From positions 3,748,001-3,812,000 of the forward strand of contig NC_087082.1 in assembly GCF_026151205.1 (NCBI RefSeq): DNA of 64,000 bases, read 5' to 3'. Positions 26,747 through 39,632 of the stretch are shown here, in pieces; position 1 is the stretch's first letter, and each line of letters begins with the position of its first letter. Both the position numbers and the translations under genes were made by a program. Under the pieces are notes generated by a model, which saw nothing but the letters and a program-made list of their open reading frames with translations, did not search any database and was not told where the DNA came from. Source of the stretch: Bolinopsis microptera. Its lineage: Eukaryota; Ctenophora; Tentaculata; Lobata; Bolinopsidae.

Positions 26747-29700
26747 ATGACTGTGACAGTAGCCAACAAGTACACGCTTATGCGTGCCCTGGGAGACGGT
26801 AAGTGAATCTTACACTTGAGAGATTGGTGTTTTAGAGACTTTTTGTCAATAGTGAATGTTCAAATCGTCATGTAGGTTCAAATATTCATAACTGAAGACA
26901 TGGCTGATCAAATTATGAATCACATGTACTTTTTGTAATATGTGTATTATGTTTCGTTCCTGAGATGGCACTAATAAATTGTGTTGAACATCAATATTGT
27001 TTTATTTGAAATCATATTTCTTATCACAGGAACCTATGGGTCGGTGTGTCTAGCTAAAAATGTAGATTCCGGAGAACAAGTAGCAGTTAAAGTGTAAGTA
27101 AATTGTCAAAACGATTAATAATTGAGTGTTGATCATAGTGATCATACTTTTTATTTTGAAATATGTTTTCTTCTGACCTATATTTTTGTATAGCCTGTCA
27201 ACTTTGATATTGATATCATTACAATTGAACTCCTTATGTTTTTTTATTCAGAATGAAACGAAAGTATAAATCATGGCAAGAAGCTATGGATCTCAGAGAA
27301 GTAAAAGTAAGGAAAACTTTTGCTCGATAAACGTTAAATCTGATTTAATTAAGTCAGTCCTTCGAATGGGGAACGGAAGGAACCCAGGAAATTAGGCAAC
27401 ATTATATTATAAACAGTATACACACATGTGTTGGACTGGTTGAATCTATTTTGCTTTTGTTGATTACTTTAAAAACCACTTCCAACCAGAGATTGTTTTC
27501 AGTCCCTAAAGAAATTAAATCATGCCAATATCGTGAAGCTGAAAGAAGTCATCAGAGAAAACGACACCTTGTATTTTATATTTGAATTTATGAAAGAGAA
27601 TTTATATCAGATGATGAAAGCCAGATACGAAAAGTAAGTACGACGACATTATCCTCACCGAAGCCATACTATTTTCACCATTTCAAATACAACTTTATTT
27701 GTAACACACATGTATAATGTATATGTATAATATTTATGGACGCTAGTAAATTTGTGATCTGTAATGATAAAGAACTTCAGGAACCGGTATTTTCAAGATA
27801 ATTCGATAAGGAATATTATGTTTCAAGTGTTTCAAGGTCTTTCCTTCATGCACAAACATGGTGAGAATTAAAATATTGATAATCAACGATGCTAGAATTT
27901 TATTTATCCAGAATACCAGTGCAAGCATTTTAGATTTGATAAATTGTTACTGATTTGATCATTTTCAACGTAAAGGTTTTCATTGGCTACTTCCACATTC
28001 AGGTTATTTTCATCGGGACATAAAACCAGAAAACCTTCTGTGTAACGGTTCGGAAAACGTAAAGATAGCAGATTTTGGATTAGCACGTGAGATCAGATCC
28101 CGTCCACCGTACACTGACTACGTGTCCACAAGGTGGTACCGTGCCCCCGAGGTTCTCCTCCGCTCCACTAACTACAGTTCTCCTATTGACATATGGGCAT
28201 GTGGTGCTATTGTAGCAGAGTTATACTCTCTTAAACCACTCTTCCCTGGTAGTTCAGAGGTCAGTTATCTGTGGATTTAGGTCTCTTTGCGGATTTAGGT
28301 CTATTTACTCCTAATGTCTTACTTCTTCTGCAAAACCTACATTGATGTAACTTGCTCATTGCAAGTTATCAGTTGATTTAGGAAACTTTTCGGAAAATTA
28401 GGAGTTATGTTTCACTTCTCCAGCAGAATCTGCACGATATAATTTATTGCTAGCTCATTGTAAACGAAAACTGGTTCACTTCATCAGAAAATCTGTGACC
28501 CTGCAGATAAACGTTTGTACATAATTCAACTATTTAGATAAATTCTAAACTTATATTACTGTAACGCTATTCCCTCTGCAGGTTGATGAGATATTCAGAA
28601 TAGTCAGAGTATTAGGAACACCGTCCAAAGACGACTGGCCAGAGGGACTGAAACTAGCGCAGTCCATGAACTTCAAGTTCCCACAATGTGTTAGTTAGAA
28701 ACTAAACTCTTCCCAAATCTTTCGTTTTATACTTGAATTTTAGTTTGATCAGCAATAAGCATAAGCCTTATTCATTGATATCACGCATTACATTTTTCTA
28801 TAATTGTGGCATTAGGTCATGAGTTTTTGTGGAAAAAAACGGTCACACCTACGTTTCATAAACCAATCGCTAGACGTCAAAAAATTTCAACGATATTTTG
28901 CGAGATTTTTAACGTTTTAATATCATGCATTTATTGCATGTCTTACTTCCATCTGTTTATAAGCACTGCTAAACGCCTGAATTGTTAATTTCTCTTAAAG
29001 CCAACTACCATATTGTATATAATAATCGCTCTCAATGTTTAGTCACATTTTTAGCATAGCATGCATTCGTGTGTTATCAACTCACGCGTTGTATCAGTCC
29101 ACGTGTGCTGATCGCTGCACGTAGGTTGGTGGCAAGCAACGTATCTCAATGTTAAACACTATAGACTATTCTAGCGTCATAAGATTTCGTCACGAGACAT
29201 GCCGACATGGTAACCGTGTAACCATGTGGTGATCACCAGGTGATCTATAGTGATTATGTCACTTCCCGTGACACCATGACGAGGAGATCATATGTTAACT
29301 GTTTGGATTATTAACACCTAGTGGAGATTGTGAGAAGTTTTTAAAAAGTCTGCGGTAGACGGTAACTGTTAAAGCTTGACAAGCTTGTCAAGGCTGCACA
29401 ATTCTACATGAGACACATTACATCATTATATCATATATGATTCAGGTCAAGGGAAAATCATACGATATGATTATACATGATGATGCTTTAGACATAGACT
29501 TGCAGTTGCATCATCAGATACAATCATTACAACCTCCTTACATTTCCAGGTACCGACTCCTCTTAAGACCCTCCTCCCGAACGCCAGCGCTGAGGCTCTC
29601 CAACTCATCCAGGACTCCTTGGAATGGAACCCCAACAAGCGCCCCACCGCCGCACAGTGCCTCAAATATCCCTACTTCCAAGTTGGCGCAGATATGCCAC

Positions 29701-32700
29701 GCTCCAACTCTCAGTTCAGATCGAGGACGATGAGGCGACGCGCGAGCGGCATGCTCGGCACTATCGGACGCCGCGAGAGCAACATGTCCATGGGAGCCGA
29801 GAAACATGCCCCAGATGTATGTTTGTTTTCTTGTTTCACCTCACTTCCTTATTTGATCAAGGTATTGGGATATGGACCGTGGAGTAAGATGTTTGCAGCA
29901 CCCATGGTCCGTCTTATTGCATGATTTTGTACACAAACAATTATTCAGTGTTAGCGAATAAATAGTGATTATTGAAGATAACATTGACCTCCTCAATACT
30001 CACTTGATATATATCAGTAGGCTCTCAATATGCATGTACATGATAAAATATGATAAATATGCCAACATATTATATTTGACTAGTGCTCCAATCGCGAGAG
30101 TTTTAAGGTTTATAGTATGTACTATTTTATAGTACGTAGATGTTTACATGTTGTGTCTACCTCAAAATACACAGGTGTCTGGTGCAATTAGCTGATTGAT
30201 CACTGCATGATTTGTTGCGTGTCAAGATTATATTGACTCTGTTCTTCACCCTTCCTCCCCCTGCATTACTGTATTAGTGTTGTTCCTGGTGGTCTGAGAA
30301 CGAGAGAGAGAGAGAGATACGGTGTAATGCTTTAGAGAGACCTGTTTATTGGTTGAATACTCAGTGGTCTGTTATATTAATGGTGTTTTAGTGGGTAGTG
30401 CACGTAGTTACAGAACTTTTAAATTCAGTTGAGTGTATCTGGTCTTCTTGATTAAGGTGGTGTTTCTGATAAGACTAGGATTAGATATAACCAGGATAAG
30501 ACTTTGTGATGTGAAGCTCTCACTATACTACTATACTCACTACACTAGAGCTATCTAAAGCTCTATCTAGAGGTTATTGTTGGTTGTCTGAGTGGTCTGT
30601 AATGTTGTAATGGAGATTTAGTGGGTTATTAATATCATCTTAATAACAGAACTTTTAAATGCAGCTAAGTGTAGGTGTTGTAGGAGGTGTAACTGATAAG
30701 GAGGTGTAACTGATAACTTGATAAGGAGGCGTAACTGATAAGGAGGTGTAACTGATAAGGAGGTGTAACTGATAAGGAGGTGTAACTGATAAGGAGGTGT
30801 AACTGATAAGGAGGTGTAACTGATAAGGCTGAATTAGTTGATACAGAAATGTAGTCCCGAAGGAACCGACACGATTAACATTTACTTTATTTTCTCTGTG
30901 CCATACCATTGAACCACTGAATAGACAGTTTATTCATTGATTCAGGCGGTCAACTAGAATGGTTTTAAAATATTAGGTTACTTAACACTTCCTCTATAAA
31001 AGTCTAGATATCTAATATAATTACATAGTCTTCATCGTACTAAGCTGGTGATCACATCTTACAGATTTTGTCAATAACTGAAAAAAGACATCTGGTTATG
31101 GTTAACAAGCACCTGCTAATCCCAGGAATCGCGAACACATCAACAGAAAATATTATGCCTCGTGACCACTGATCATTAATCGTTCCTTCGAGTTACACGT
31201 GTGAGAAACCACGAGGTCGAAGCGATGCATTATTACGACATTTGATCCACCACTTAATGGATCCATAACATTTGACATTGAGCCAGCGAGCAGCCGTGTT
31301 TGCTAATTCTAGATTTATTCATGGAATAATGCTCTGTGGTTGCTATGGTTACTAATACTTGATATTCTTAAGATAGGAGATTAATCATACGGTAGGGATA
31401 TTTTAGGCATAATGAAATTCACATAAATATTAAATATATATGTGTTTTAATAGGAGTATTTGGAGGGGGTTGTGTGTTTTAATAGGAGTATTTGGAGGGG
31501 GTTGTGTGTTTTAATAGAAATATTTGGAGGGGGTTGTGTGTTTTAATAGAAATATTTGGAGGGGGTTGTGTGTTTTAATAGAAGTATTTGGAGGGGGTTG
31601 TGTGTTTTAATAGGAGTATTTGGAGGGGGTTGTGTGTTTTAATAAGAGTATTTGGAGGGGGTTGTGTGTTTTAATAGGAGTATTTGGAGGGGGTTGTGAA
31701 TCATTATGATTTATTTTATGGAGAAACTTAAATCTGCTATAATATTTTGATATGGTATCTGACTAATTAGATAGCCACACTACCATTTTATTCCAGGTTT
31801 CGTTGTTTTCATTTCCTTTCCCTGCAAACTCTTTTAATACCATCGTTCCAGACAAAGTTGTTTTCTTTTCTGAAGACTAAATTTATACCTTGATATCTTC
31901 TCTTTTCAGGCTAGAAGTTAACAACCTCTCCCCTCAGGCTAAATTAATATCACGGTTGACGGATGGTCACAATGAAAAGGTTTCCGCTCCAATCAGGCAG
32001 AATATCCTTCCAAGTATCGGAGGTTAGAAATTATTTTGTGAATAGATGCATTCCAACTGTACTAATGGTTGTTGGTTATTTTAAGTAAAGATATTTCGGA
32101 TCTGGGCAGAACTAATCAGTTAATTAAATAATTAGTCACCTTATTAATATCCTCTCTTCCTCAGTACCCTCTACAACCACGATATCGACCCAACAACGAG
32201 GCTCAGCGCGGAGAAAATGGAATGTGTCAATGAACGACAGCATCGACAAGGCACTCGACGATCTAGATGATTTGGACTTTAACGACAGTATAGTCAAGGT
32301 AAACACGTTATAATAGATCGTTCGATAAACGATCTAATTTTGTGTATTAGTAGAAATCTACATGCTTTCAAATACGAATTAGAGTTAAGAATTCTGTTAT
32401 TTTGAATGCAGAGCTGATCCATCAAATAATGATGAAATTATTTACCCGCAGGCCAAGCCAAAGACCGAGCAAGTTCAGGGTATAAAGGCGAACCAGGGTT
32501 TTCAGCCAATCGCTAGGTAAAATTCAGTTCTAACTGTCAATTTAATTTTTACAATACAATTAGGTCATTCTAGAGGTAAATCTTTGGTTTTGTCCTGTTT
32601 CTGTGTGATCCTCAAGACTAAGTTGATATTATCTCTCCAGAATAAGTTGACATCCTCTGTCCAGGCCAAGTTGATATCTTCACTCTAGGCTAAGTTGATA

Positions 32701-34844
32701 TCCCCTCTCGGATAAGTCTTATTCCAAATCAGCACTAGCATAGCATTGTTTCAAGGAGCACCCCAATGGATCTTTAAAATTTAAAAATTAATTTTGTCTA
32801 AAAAATCCAGCTATGCAACTTGATGGAGAATAGCTTCGTTTGATTTCTTTATTTTGAACGAATGTTGTTGGGACTTGAGATAAGTTAAAATAGAGTTAAA
32901 GTGGTCTGCGTATGGGTTTATTTGATGTGTTTATTATTTGATAGGTTTATTATTTGATAGGTTTATTATTTGATGGGTTTATTATTTGATGGGTTTATTA
33001 TTTGATGGGTTTATTCCCGTTCAGAATTTTGTAAATACTTTCTTTGTAATTATATGTTAATTGTTTTTGTTAAATTTATATTTGTTCTCCACTTTTTGCG
33101 TCTCATTTCCTGCATAATATTTGTTTCAAGTCAATATTTCATCATTTAGATGAATCGCCAGTTGCAGTTTAATTGAGATTTGTTTGGAAATTCTTCCCTT
33201 ATTCCTCTTTAAGTATAATCAATCAAAAACAAATCTTGTGTATAGATTCGCCTCTCGACTCCAGTCTCCATACAAAATTGATATCCTCTCCAGACTTAGT
33301 TAACATCCTCTCTCCAAACTAAGTTGTTAGTTGATATCCTCTCTCTAGACTAAGTTGATATTCTCTCTGCAGACTAAGTTGATATTATATCTAGACCAAG
33401 TTGATATGCTCTCTAGACTAAGTTGATATCCTCTCTCCAAACTGGAAATTAAATATTTGTACTCATTCCAATTAAATGATGAATAGTAGATTTTGCTCTG
33501 ATTCTGCCTCTATACAAGGCGGAGCGATAGAAGATGATAAGGGCCAAACTTTTGGCGTAAACTGAGAATTTTTTTCCTTAGAGTTCGAAGTATCGTCCCT
33601 GGAGCAAATTTAATTCACAAAATCGCAGAACTTGAGGGAATCTAAAATGTCCGTTTAAATATCAGATAATTGTCTGTGTTTTAAGAGTTTTGCTAATTCG
33701 GCTGATCTGGTTTTAAATAAACAATTTGACAAATAAAACGTTGTAAAAGTGTAAGTGTGTACTGTGTTGTGTAATGTAAATGTTGTGTATTTTTCTTCTG
33801 AATATATTTTAAATGTTGTGTTTTTTTTGCAAATTATGCGATCATATAATATAATATGTAGAACTTGTAAGTAAATATTTCGATATTTCGAATATCTCAC
33901 TTATAAGTTCGTTTAGATTCACATTCAGGACGAACCAAGCGGCAAGTGGCTTGAATATTTCCAACGCCTCAAAGTGGAGTGGGTCTAGCGGCAAATCGAC
34001 CAAACCTCTCGATGTAATTATAATTATAAAATCATTTCTTTAACAATTATCCACCTCTTTGTTATAACTATTGAAGATCTTTTCATTCAACCACAAATTG
34101 ACAATTTACCATTGTTTTATAACTTTTCACGACAGTTTAGCATGAAATAATATCCATTCATGAGCTCTTAGCGCGTGCGTATGATTGTTATCCATTGTTT
34201 TTATTTTCTTAGCATTACAAAGAAGAATCCTTTGTCAGTTGAAAACTAGTAAAGACAAGTGAATCTTCTAAATCATGTTGCTTGATTAATTAATGATTTA
34301 ATTAATTTCCACTCATGATCATCAATTGTTACATCAATGATCGTTTATACTCCCTTCATGGCCGTTTTTTTTTCTGTCACAGTATTACCGAGGACAAGCC
34401 CGTTACCGAGTGGGACAGAGCACCAATCTGAGTAACGACGGTGAACTACCTCCCCTCGCCAAGAAGCCCTCCATTTCATATTTCCCTGTATTCGGCAATA
34501 ATGCAGCTAAAAATAAAGTCGTGAGTAAAGTTATACTTGTTCAGGCGAGCTTTGGACGTTGACCACATTCTACCCTTTTTGATAAGAAAATGAAATAAAA
34601 TTTGTTGTAACTTTATAAATTGATTCGTTTTGACAAAAAGTGAAAAAACTGTATACATTTGATTAAATGTGTTCTTAAAAACTGAAACTGCATAAGTCAA
34701 CCATATCAACCGTTGAAACTCTCGCTGTTGAAAGTTGGAATCCCTCAGGCAGCGAACACAGGACCCGCACAACAGCCACAGTTTGGGCGGCGTGCTCACT
34801 TACCCGGCAGAACGGACTGGACAAGCAAATATAACCGCAGCTGA
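26747..34844 (+). CDS. MAK: MAK/CILK1 (RCK family) ciliary protein kinase, complete
   Basis: Ser/Thr kinase that limits cilium length and controls intraflagellar transport turnaround at the ciliary tip. Coding exons: 26747-26798, 27030-27093, 27252-27306, 27503-27633, 27781-27860, 28003-28259, 28582-28689, 29550-29816, 31938-32022, 32165-32298, 32452-32516, 33929-34013, 34383-34520, 34749-34844. All junctions are GT..AG, phases agree, and the sum is 1,617 nt (538 aa plus stop). Kinase landmarks: glycine loop GDGTYGSV 16-23, Lys38 in VAVK, HRD 131-133, DFG 151-153, TDY activation motif 165-167, APE 175-177. The tail keeps family motifs: ARRKWNVSM followed by an Asp-rich stretch, YYRGQARY, and the end GRTDWTSKY. 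Start chosen because the kinase domain begins directly after it (NKYTLMR). Exon 9 uses the acceptor at 31,937 because the upstream AG would give a stop. It could be the single ortholog of vertebrate MAK and CILK1. Confidence 0.95.
30680..30828. repeat. 17-bp minisatellite in kinase intron 8
   Basis: About eight copies of GATAAGGAGGTGTAACT, one of them interrupted by an extra GATAACTT-type insert near 30,715. The minus-strand frame YQLHLLIS.. is a product of this repeat. Confidence 0.9.
31441..31700. repeat. 32-bp G-rich minisatellite in kinase intron 8
   Basis: Eight copies of a 32-bp unit containing TTTTAATAGGAGTATTTGGA and a GGGGGTTG block, with single-base variants (AGGAG/AGAAA/AAGAG). 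Units are more than 95 percent alike, so expansion is recent. Confidence 0.92.
32595..32712. repeat. Imperfect tandem repeat resembling 3' splice sites
   Basis: Four or five units built on CTAAGTTGATATCCTCTCTC followed by CAG or TAG, in the intron between kinase exons 32452-32516 and 33929-34013. A second array of the same unit lies at 33,275-33,445. Each unit is a pyrimidine tract ending in an AG. Confidence 0.8.
32920..33016. repeat. 17-bp tandem repeat
   Basis: About five copies of GTTTATTATTTGATGGG (variant GATAGG), in the same kinase intron. Confidence 0.88.
33275..33445. repeat. Second array of splice-acceptor-like repeats
   Basis: About six units of the same CTAAGTTGATATCCTCTCTC type as 32,595-32,712, upstream of kinase exon 33929-34013 in the same intron. 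The units diverge more here. Confidence 0.8.
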
Positions 34845-37480
34845 TCAGGCGATATTATCTCATATCTCCTCAGTTGGTATTAGGGGATATCATTTCATAT
34901 CTCCCCCTATTTTGTATTGATGTGTGAAATTAAAGATAACTCTTTTAATTGAATGAACGTTTCTACTCATTTTTTGAGATTTTCCACTGTTTGTCGCTGG
35001 CGAATTGTATGAATATCAGTTACGTAGGATGGTAGATATCGCATACGTAGGTTTAAGTATATTACGACTTTTATGGAATTATCAGAAATATAAATTAACC
35101 GGTAGGAATAAATACGGTGCCGAGCTCGGAAGAAAGTGATTGTTAATTAAGTACCTTTTAGATTAATGTGAGATTCGTGACAAATCAATGATTGAAAAGG
35201 GATTAATTGATTACTTAGTTCGTAAATGATCTGAGAGGGGGGTCTATTTATTGAGACGTATTTTAATGTAAAAATATGTATATATGACTAAGTTATGTCA
35301 ACGGTTTTGGAGTGTTAAGTTATTTGCTTTATTTGTCATAACATCATACAATATACATATTAGAAGTATTCATATTAAATCACGAATAATTGTTATAAGT
35401 AATAGCTGGGTTAAGAATGACGGGGAAAGCTCTTTCCCTGTTCCTCATGGATTTTTGTAAACGATATAATATGTCATATCCAGTGCATACAATGCATCCA
35501 ACAATGCTAGATATATTATTTGATATTTCCCTATTCTTAATCTATCTTCTTTTGAAATTAATATAACTGAGAAAACGGAAGGGATTACTAATTTGGCATT
35601 CGAAAATCAGATTATTAAATTTTGTCTTATAGTTGAGACTCGGTGTGAGACAGCATTTTAGATGTGTAAAAATTGTGTTTATTGATTTTATTCACCGAAT
35701 CGACGTACTTTCTATTCGATGAGCCTCTAATTGTATTCCATTTTCAAAGCTGTACTTAAAACCCGTCGCTGAGTCTGCAAATGTTTTGAATCAGAAATTT
35801 CCCTGGAGCTGCATTTACTGCACAGTATTAGGTTGCTGGTTGTTGCGCGAGACGCGCGAAGTTTTGATAAATTTGTGTAAAAAGCAAACATTGTTAGTTC
35901 TTAGTGCGACGGAATTGTATCATTTTAATGCGCGTGTTTAGTGTCGTTATGAAACCAAATAACGATAGGTAAATAGGTTTGTACTTTTGAGTTGAAAAAA
36001 TGAGTGACAAGAGAAACTAAAATCGAAACGCCCCGAATAGAAGACAAACAGACTAGATAAAACCAGAACCGGTACATCGATGACAATTCACCAGTATACT
36101 GGCTTCCTTTGTTTTATAAACATTCGGATCTTTCTCAAGATCCCTGAGAGTTTACAGGGAAACTTTGTTAGAGAGCTGCCCTTGCAGAGGTGCCAAGCAT
36201 ATGGCTTTATCTCTGAGCGTCTTAACCTCAGATAGTTAGATGGACGTACCCACATGAGTCTAGTTATTAATATATTCCTCTGGCGAGTATTGAATTTTAA
36301 TATAGGTTTCGAAAATTATACTTTCACCGGTCACATTTTAGTATTTAATCGGGAAATGATAACCAATTTATTGAGTAACAGTTAAGATTTTGAGAGGCTC
36401 GTGTATAATTTCAACTTAATGTCTCGTATCACACCACGATCATGCACTATGCACGTCTCACGCTCCTTGCTTCGTCTTGGTTCTTTATCATGGCTCTTAT
36501 TATTTTTCTCGCCCAAACATTGTCACGTGATTTGGGAGCAAATTTTCATAAAACAGACTCAGATTACGTGATCAGGACAGAGGACCCTTACACAGTTTCA
36601 CCTGGGGAAAAACAACCACTATAATTTAGGATGGCTTGAAGTTATGGCTCTTACTAATTCGCTCTCCCAAAAATATTACGTGACTTTGGTTTTTATGGTT
36701 TTGCAGCCGTACAAAACGATTTTACAAATCCCAACCCTAACCCTAACCATAACCCCGAAGCTATCCAATTCCATAACCCTTACCACAACCCTAACCCTAA
36801 CCCGAGCCCTAAACAATCGAATCCATGTTTTACTAGCCTGTCACGTGACCAAAACGGTTTTTTGCCCAAAAATACACCGATTCAGATCAATTTCACAACC
36901 AAAGGGCCGTTTCACAAGAATTTTCTTAAAATTTTGGCGAGCGATTTAGTAGGAGCGTGAAGTTATATATATTTATAGTATAAGTATAACTGTCTGATTA
37001 TGAGCCTGAAGTACAGAAATTGTGAATGTAACGGTATGAAATCCATCCTGTGCTCACTCACAAGAGTTCCCACACAATGTTGAAGTGAACTGTACAGTTA
37101 TACTTATAGTGCCCCTCTATAAAATTATAAAGCGGTTTTAGGATGAATAGTTTATTTGTTATTGGGGTTGGTGGAGGGGGGTTATAATTATACTTATAAA
37201 AGGCCACTTTATAGAAGGGGATTATTGCACTTCTCTTCTCGTGTCGAACTATAGTCCAGGCATCACAATAAAGTTCGACAGAATTAAGTGGTTTTTACGA
37301 CAAAAGCATTCGTTTCTTGCTGACGATTTCAGATTTGCGAGAATTGCGCGAAAAAATAATGTTGTTCCAAAATTTAGCGATCGATCGCCTTTAGCTCTAT
37401 TCAATACACTTTTGCTTTATTGCAATAATTTCAATAGATGGGGTAATACTAATAGTCAGAATTTCTTCACAATGCAGAGC
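34845..37480. other. Gene-free stretch downstream of the kinase
   Basis: Contains the kinase 3' UTR (extent unknown). No protein family was recognised. The open frames at 36,442-36,949 and 37,241-37,564 have no domain character; the first crosses the telomere-like tract and the second runs into a short repeat element. The sequence is AT-rich. Confidence 0.5.
36732..36812. repeat. Degenerate CCCTAA telomere-like tract
   Basis: Two blocks of CCCTAA copies (36,732-36,753 and 36,787-36,812) with degenerate CCATAA / CCTTAC copies between them. The unit is the animal telomeric TTAGGG repeat read on the other strand. Confidence 0.7.
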
Positions 37481-37482
37481 TT

Positions 37483-37563
37483 GCCTGGGGACCTCAGGCT
37501 ATCATTTATTCATGATGTTCATAAAGAGATTCGGCGGAATGACAGGCCGAGCGCCGCCCAGTA
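37483..37563 (-). mobile_element. 80-bp ACTGGGC..CCAGGT short element, copy 1
   Basis: On the minus strand it starts ACTGGGCGGCGCTCGGCCTG, carries TCATTCCGCC, an AT-rich centre with ATGAACAT, then TAGCCTGAGGTCCCCAGG. The same compact design recurs at 44,167-44,243, 52,106-52,187 and 54,824-54,882, and in longer form in the two inverted arms (45,495-45,632; 60,150-60,290). No open frame. Class unknown. Confidence 0.7.
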
Positions 37564-37737
37564 AGCTCGTACTGAAAGAGTGAATGTAACGGAGAACTAT
37601 AAAAAGAAGAAGTTGCGAGTTCAAGTCACTCTGTCAAACTCAAACAGACCTGTTGTGTTTCCTAAGTAATTCGACTACTCCGTACCGTACCTTGAATAAA
37701 ATCCTGGTCAGTGGTCACGAATCACGATCATAGGCCA

Positions 37738-37930
37738 TCTGTACTAATAATCTCAAGAATCTTCTCTCTGCTCAAGATGTGTGTTTGTGCGTGTGTTCGC
37801 GTGTAATTTCCGAACGGTTGCATCAAGAAAACGGTAAAAGATATGGGACTGGATTTTTCGGTATAGTGCCAACAAAACTCTGACGAAGCCAAATGAAAAA
37901 GGTTTTTCAAATCGATCGGTGGTAAGTGGT
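37738..37930 (+). repeat. Dispersed repeat, copy 1
   Basis: This stretch matches 61,706-61,890 in the same orientation (shared blocks include GCGTGTAATTTCCGA, ATCAAGAAAACGGTAA, TTTTTCGGTATAGTGCC, ATCGGTCGGTGG-like). No coding capacity is evident. Probably part of a longer interspersed element. Confidence 0.75.
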
Positions 37931-38091
37931 TTAATTGATCATTTTGACAAATGTGATACTATCAGTACTCTGATCTCCCTGTCTTGCTCTCTCTCCCCTC
38001 TTAACAGATTTGCTATATAATTAGGTAATTTGACAGGGGACCTCAAGATTGCCTGTCAACTACTACTTCTACTAGTACTACTACTTTGTCG

Positions 38092-39004
38092 GAGCTAAGT
38101 CCGATCTACGCCAGATAACCCTCTCCATATATCCCTGTCCCGCATCAGGGTTCGCAGTTCCTCTTTAGAGTTTGTCCCAACTTCCTTCAGTAACATAGAC
38201 AAGTAGCTTTGTCTTGGTCGGCCTTGCTGTGCTCTACCGTCCGTAGGTTCCCATAAGACTAAATCACTGGCAAGTAGCTCAGGATGTCGGATGCAGTGCC
38301 CCGCCATTTTTAATCTCCTGCTTCGTAACTTGTTTGACAGCCTTGGTAGGCTACCATACAAAGTTATATTGCTGACCTTGTCCTTCCACGAGATACCCAG
38401 CACCATACGCAACATCTTTGTGTATGTCCCGTCCAAACTTTTCTCTTGAGCCTTTGGTTTCTGATCCGTAGAGCAGTACTGATTCACAAGCCGCTATGAA
38501 CAATTTAATCTTGTTGGCTGCTTGATAAGCATCGCTTAGCTTCTGTTTGCCCTCTTGAACAGCTATTCGGTTGTCTTCTGTAGCATCTGAGTGGTATTTT
38601 ATGCTACATTCCCTCAGCTTCAGCCTGGCAATCTCAACACTTGGAGTCGCTGAGATTTTACATCTTTTCTTTTTCTCCTTTTCAGGTAGTAAAAGTCGAG
38701 AAGTTGTCATATTCGCATCAATGAAGCATTGGTACCTTTCTGTTGCTGTCTGATCATCCTATTCAAGTATGGAAAAGCGGTTTTTAACTTCCACTGTGTA
38801 CCTCTCTTGTAGAGCGATATAAGTTTTAAGTTTAGACCAGTCCAGAACCGGAGCCCTCTTCTCCGTCTTGCTTATCCGTAGACTAAGCTTTACCTTTGCT
38901 ACAACAACTTGTCGAAACCGAATTGCTCGACGTACTTTTGTAAGCCGAACACCTTGACTCTGATAGAATTGGAGATAGAACTGGAGATTTCTAAGATGAA
39001 TCAC
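38092..39004 (-). pseudogene. Truncated non-LTR retrotransposon ORF2
   Basis: Minus-strand frames match the ends of an endonuclease/reverse transcriptase polyprotein: 39004-38759 has the region following the endonuclease (ends YTVEVKNRFSILE), 38710-38480 has linker sequence (LRECSIKYHSDATEDNR) and then the late RT motif IKLFIAACESVLLYGSET, and 38460-38095 has the C-terminal segment (YTKMLRMVLGISWKD, RLKMAGHCIRH, GRPRQSYL). The RT catalytic core is deleted between these parts, and there are frameshifts near 38,450 and 38,750. The 3' end runs into TAG/TAC-type trinucleotide repeats (38,060-38,085), typical of RTE/CR1-like tails. It is dead. Confidence 0.82.
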
Positions 39005-39188
39005 ATATGCCTTCTTTGGGAAGAAATTAGGAGCGAGCTTGGTTGAGCTGAAATCGTTACCACATCCCTTCTGAACTCGTTTCTCCCTGAAATAAATAGT
39101 ACGTGATGAATAAAGATGTGGGGTAGGCCATGAGTTCCCTAAAATGTTACTAGTGATAATTTGATTGACTTTTATAACTTATTCCCAC

Positions 39189-39457
39189 TTATGGATGTGA
39201 TAAAACTTCAAGAACTGACCATGATTTGGGGGAAATCATATCTTTGTTGATTTCTAGCCTTTCTGGACTAAGAGGATAGTCGCTTGTTTGATCATGAATC
39301 TCTTTTGTAATTTCAAGGTCAACCTCCAGAATGTAAGAGTGTTTGGATCCAGAGCCATAATAACACTCGTGGACCAGGCGGTAGCAACATCCTCTTTTAC
39401 CCATTCAAACTCATCAATAGGTACGGGCTCAGACATGGCATATCCGTTTTGAAAGGT
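39189..39457 (-). pseudogene. Polinton/Maverick-type DNA polymerase B fragment
   Basis: Two overlapping minus-strand frames together carry motifs of the protein-primed family B polymerases of Polintons: NGYAMSEPVPIDEFEWV (palm region, near 39,395-39,445) and, in another frame, YILEVDLE followed by DYPLSPERLEI (39,230-39,335). A frameshift near 39,340-39,370 separates them. No exonuclease, integrase or capsid genes are next to it. It is a short decayed fragment. Confidence 0.65.
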
Positions 39458-39632
39458 TGTTTATTCTATTCATCATGATTGTAGAGTATTAATTAGTATG
39501 AGATCTAACTTGTAAAATGATCAGTAAAATAACAGCCTCAAGCGATCCGAGGATGGATGTTACTGACAATTTTATTGGTGAAAAATAGCAAATAATCATA
39601 TAATATATACAATAAAGAACAATGATACTTAC

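Noticed and set aside
37241-37564. 107-codon plus-strand frame
   Set aside because: No family character, and its last third lies in the 80-bp mobile element.
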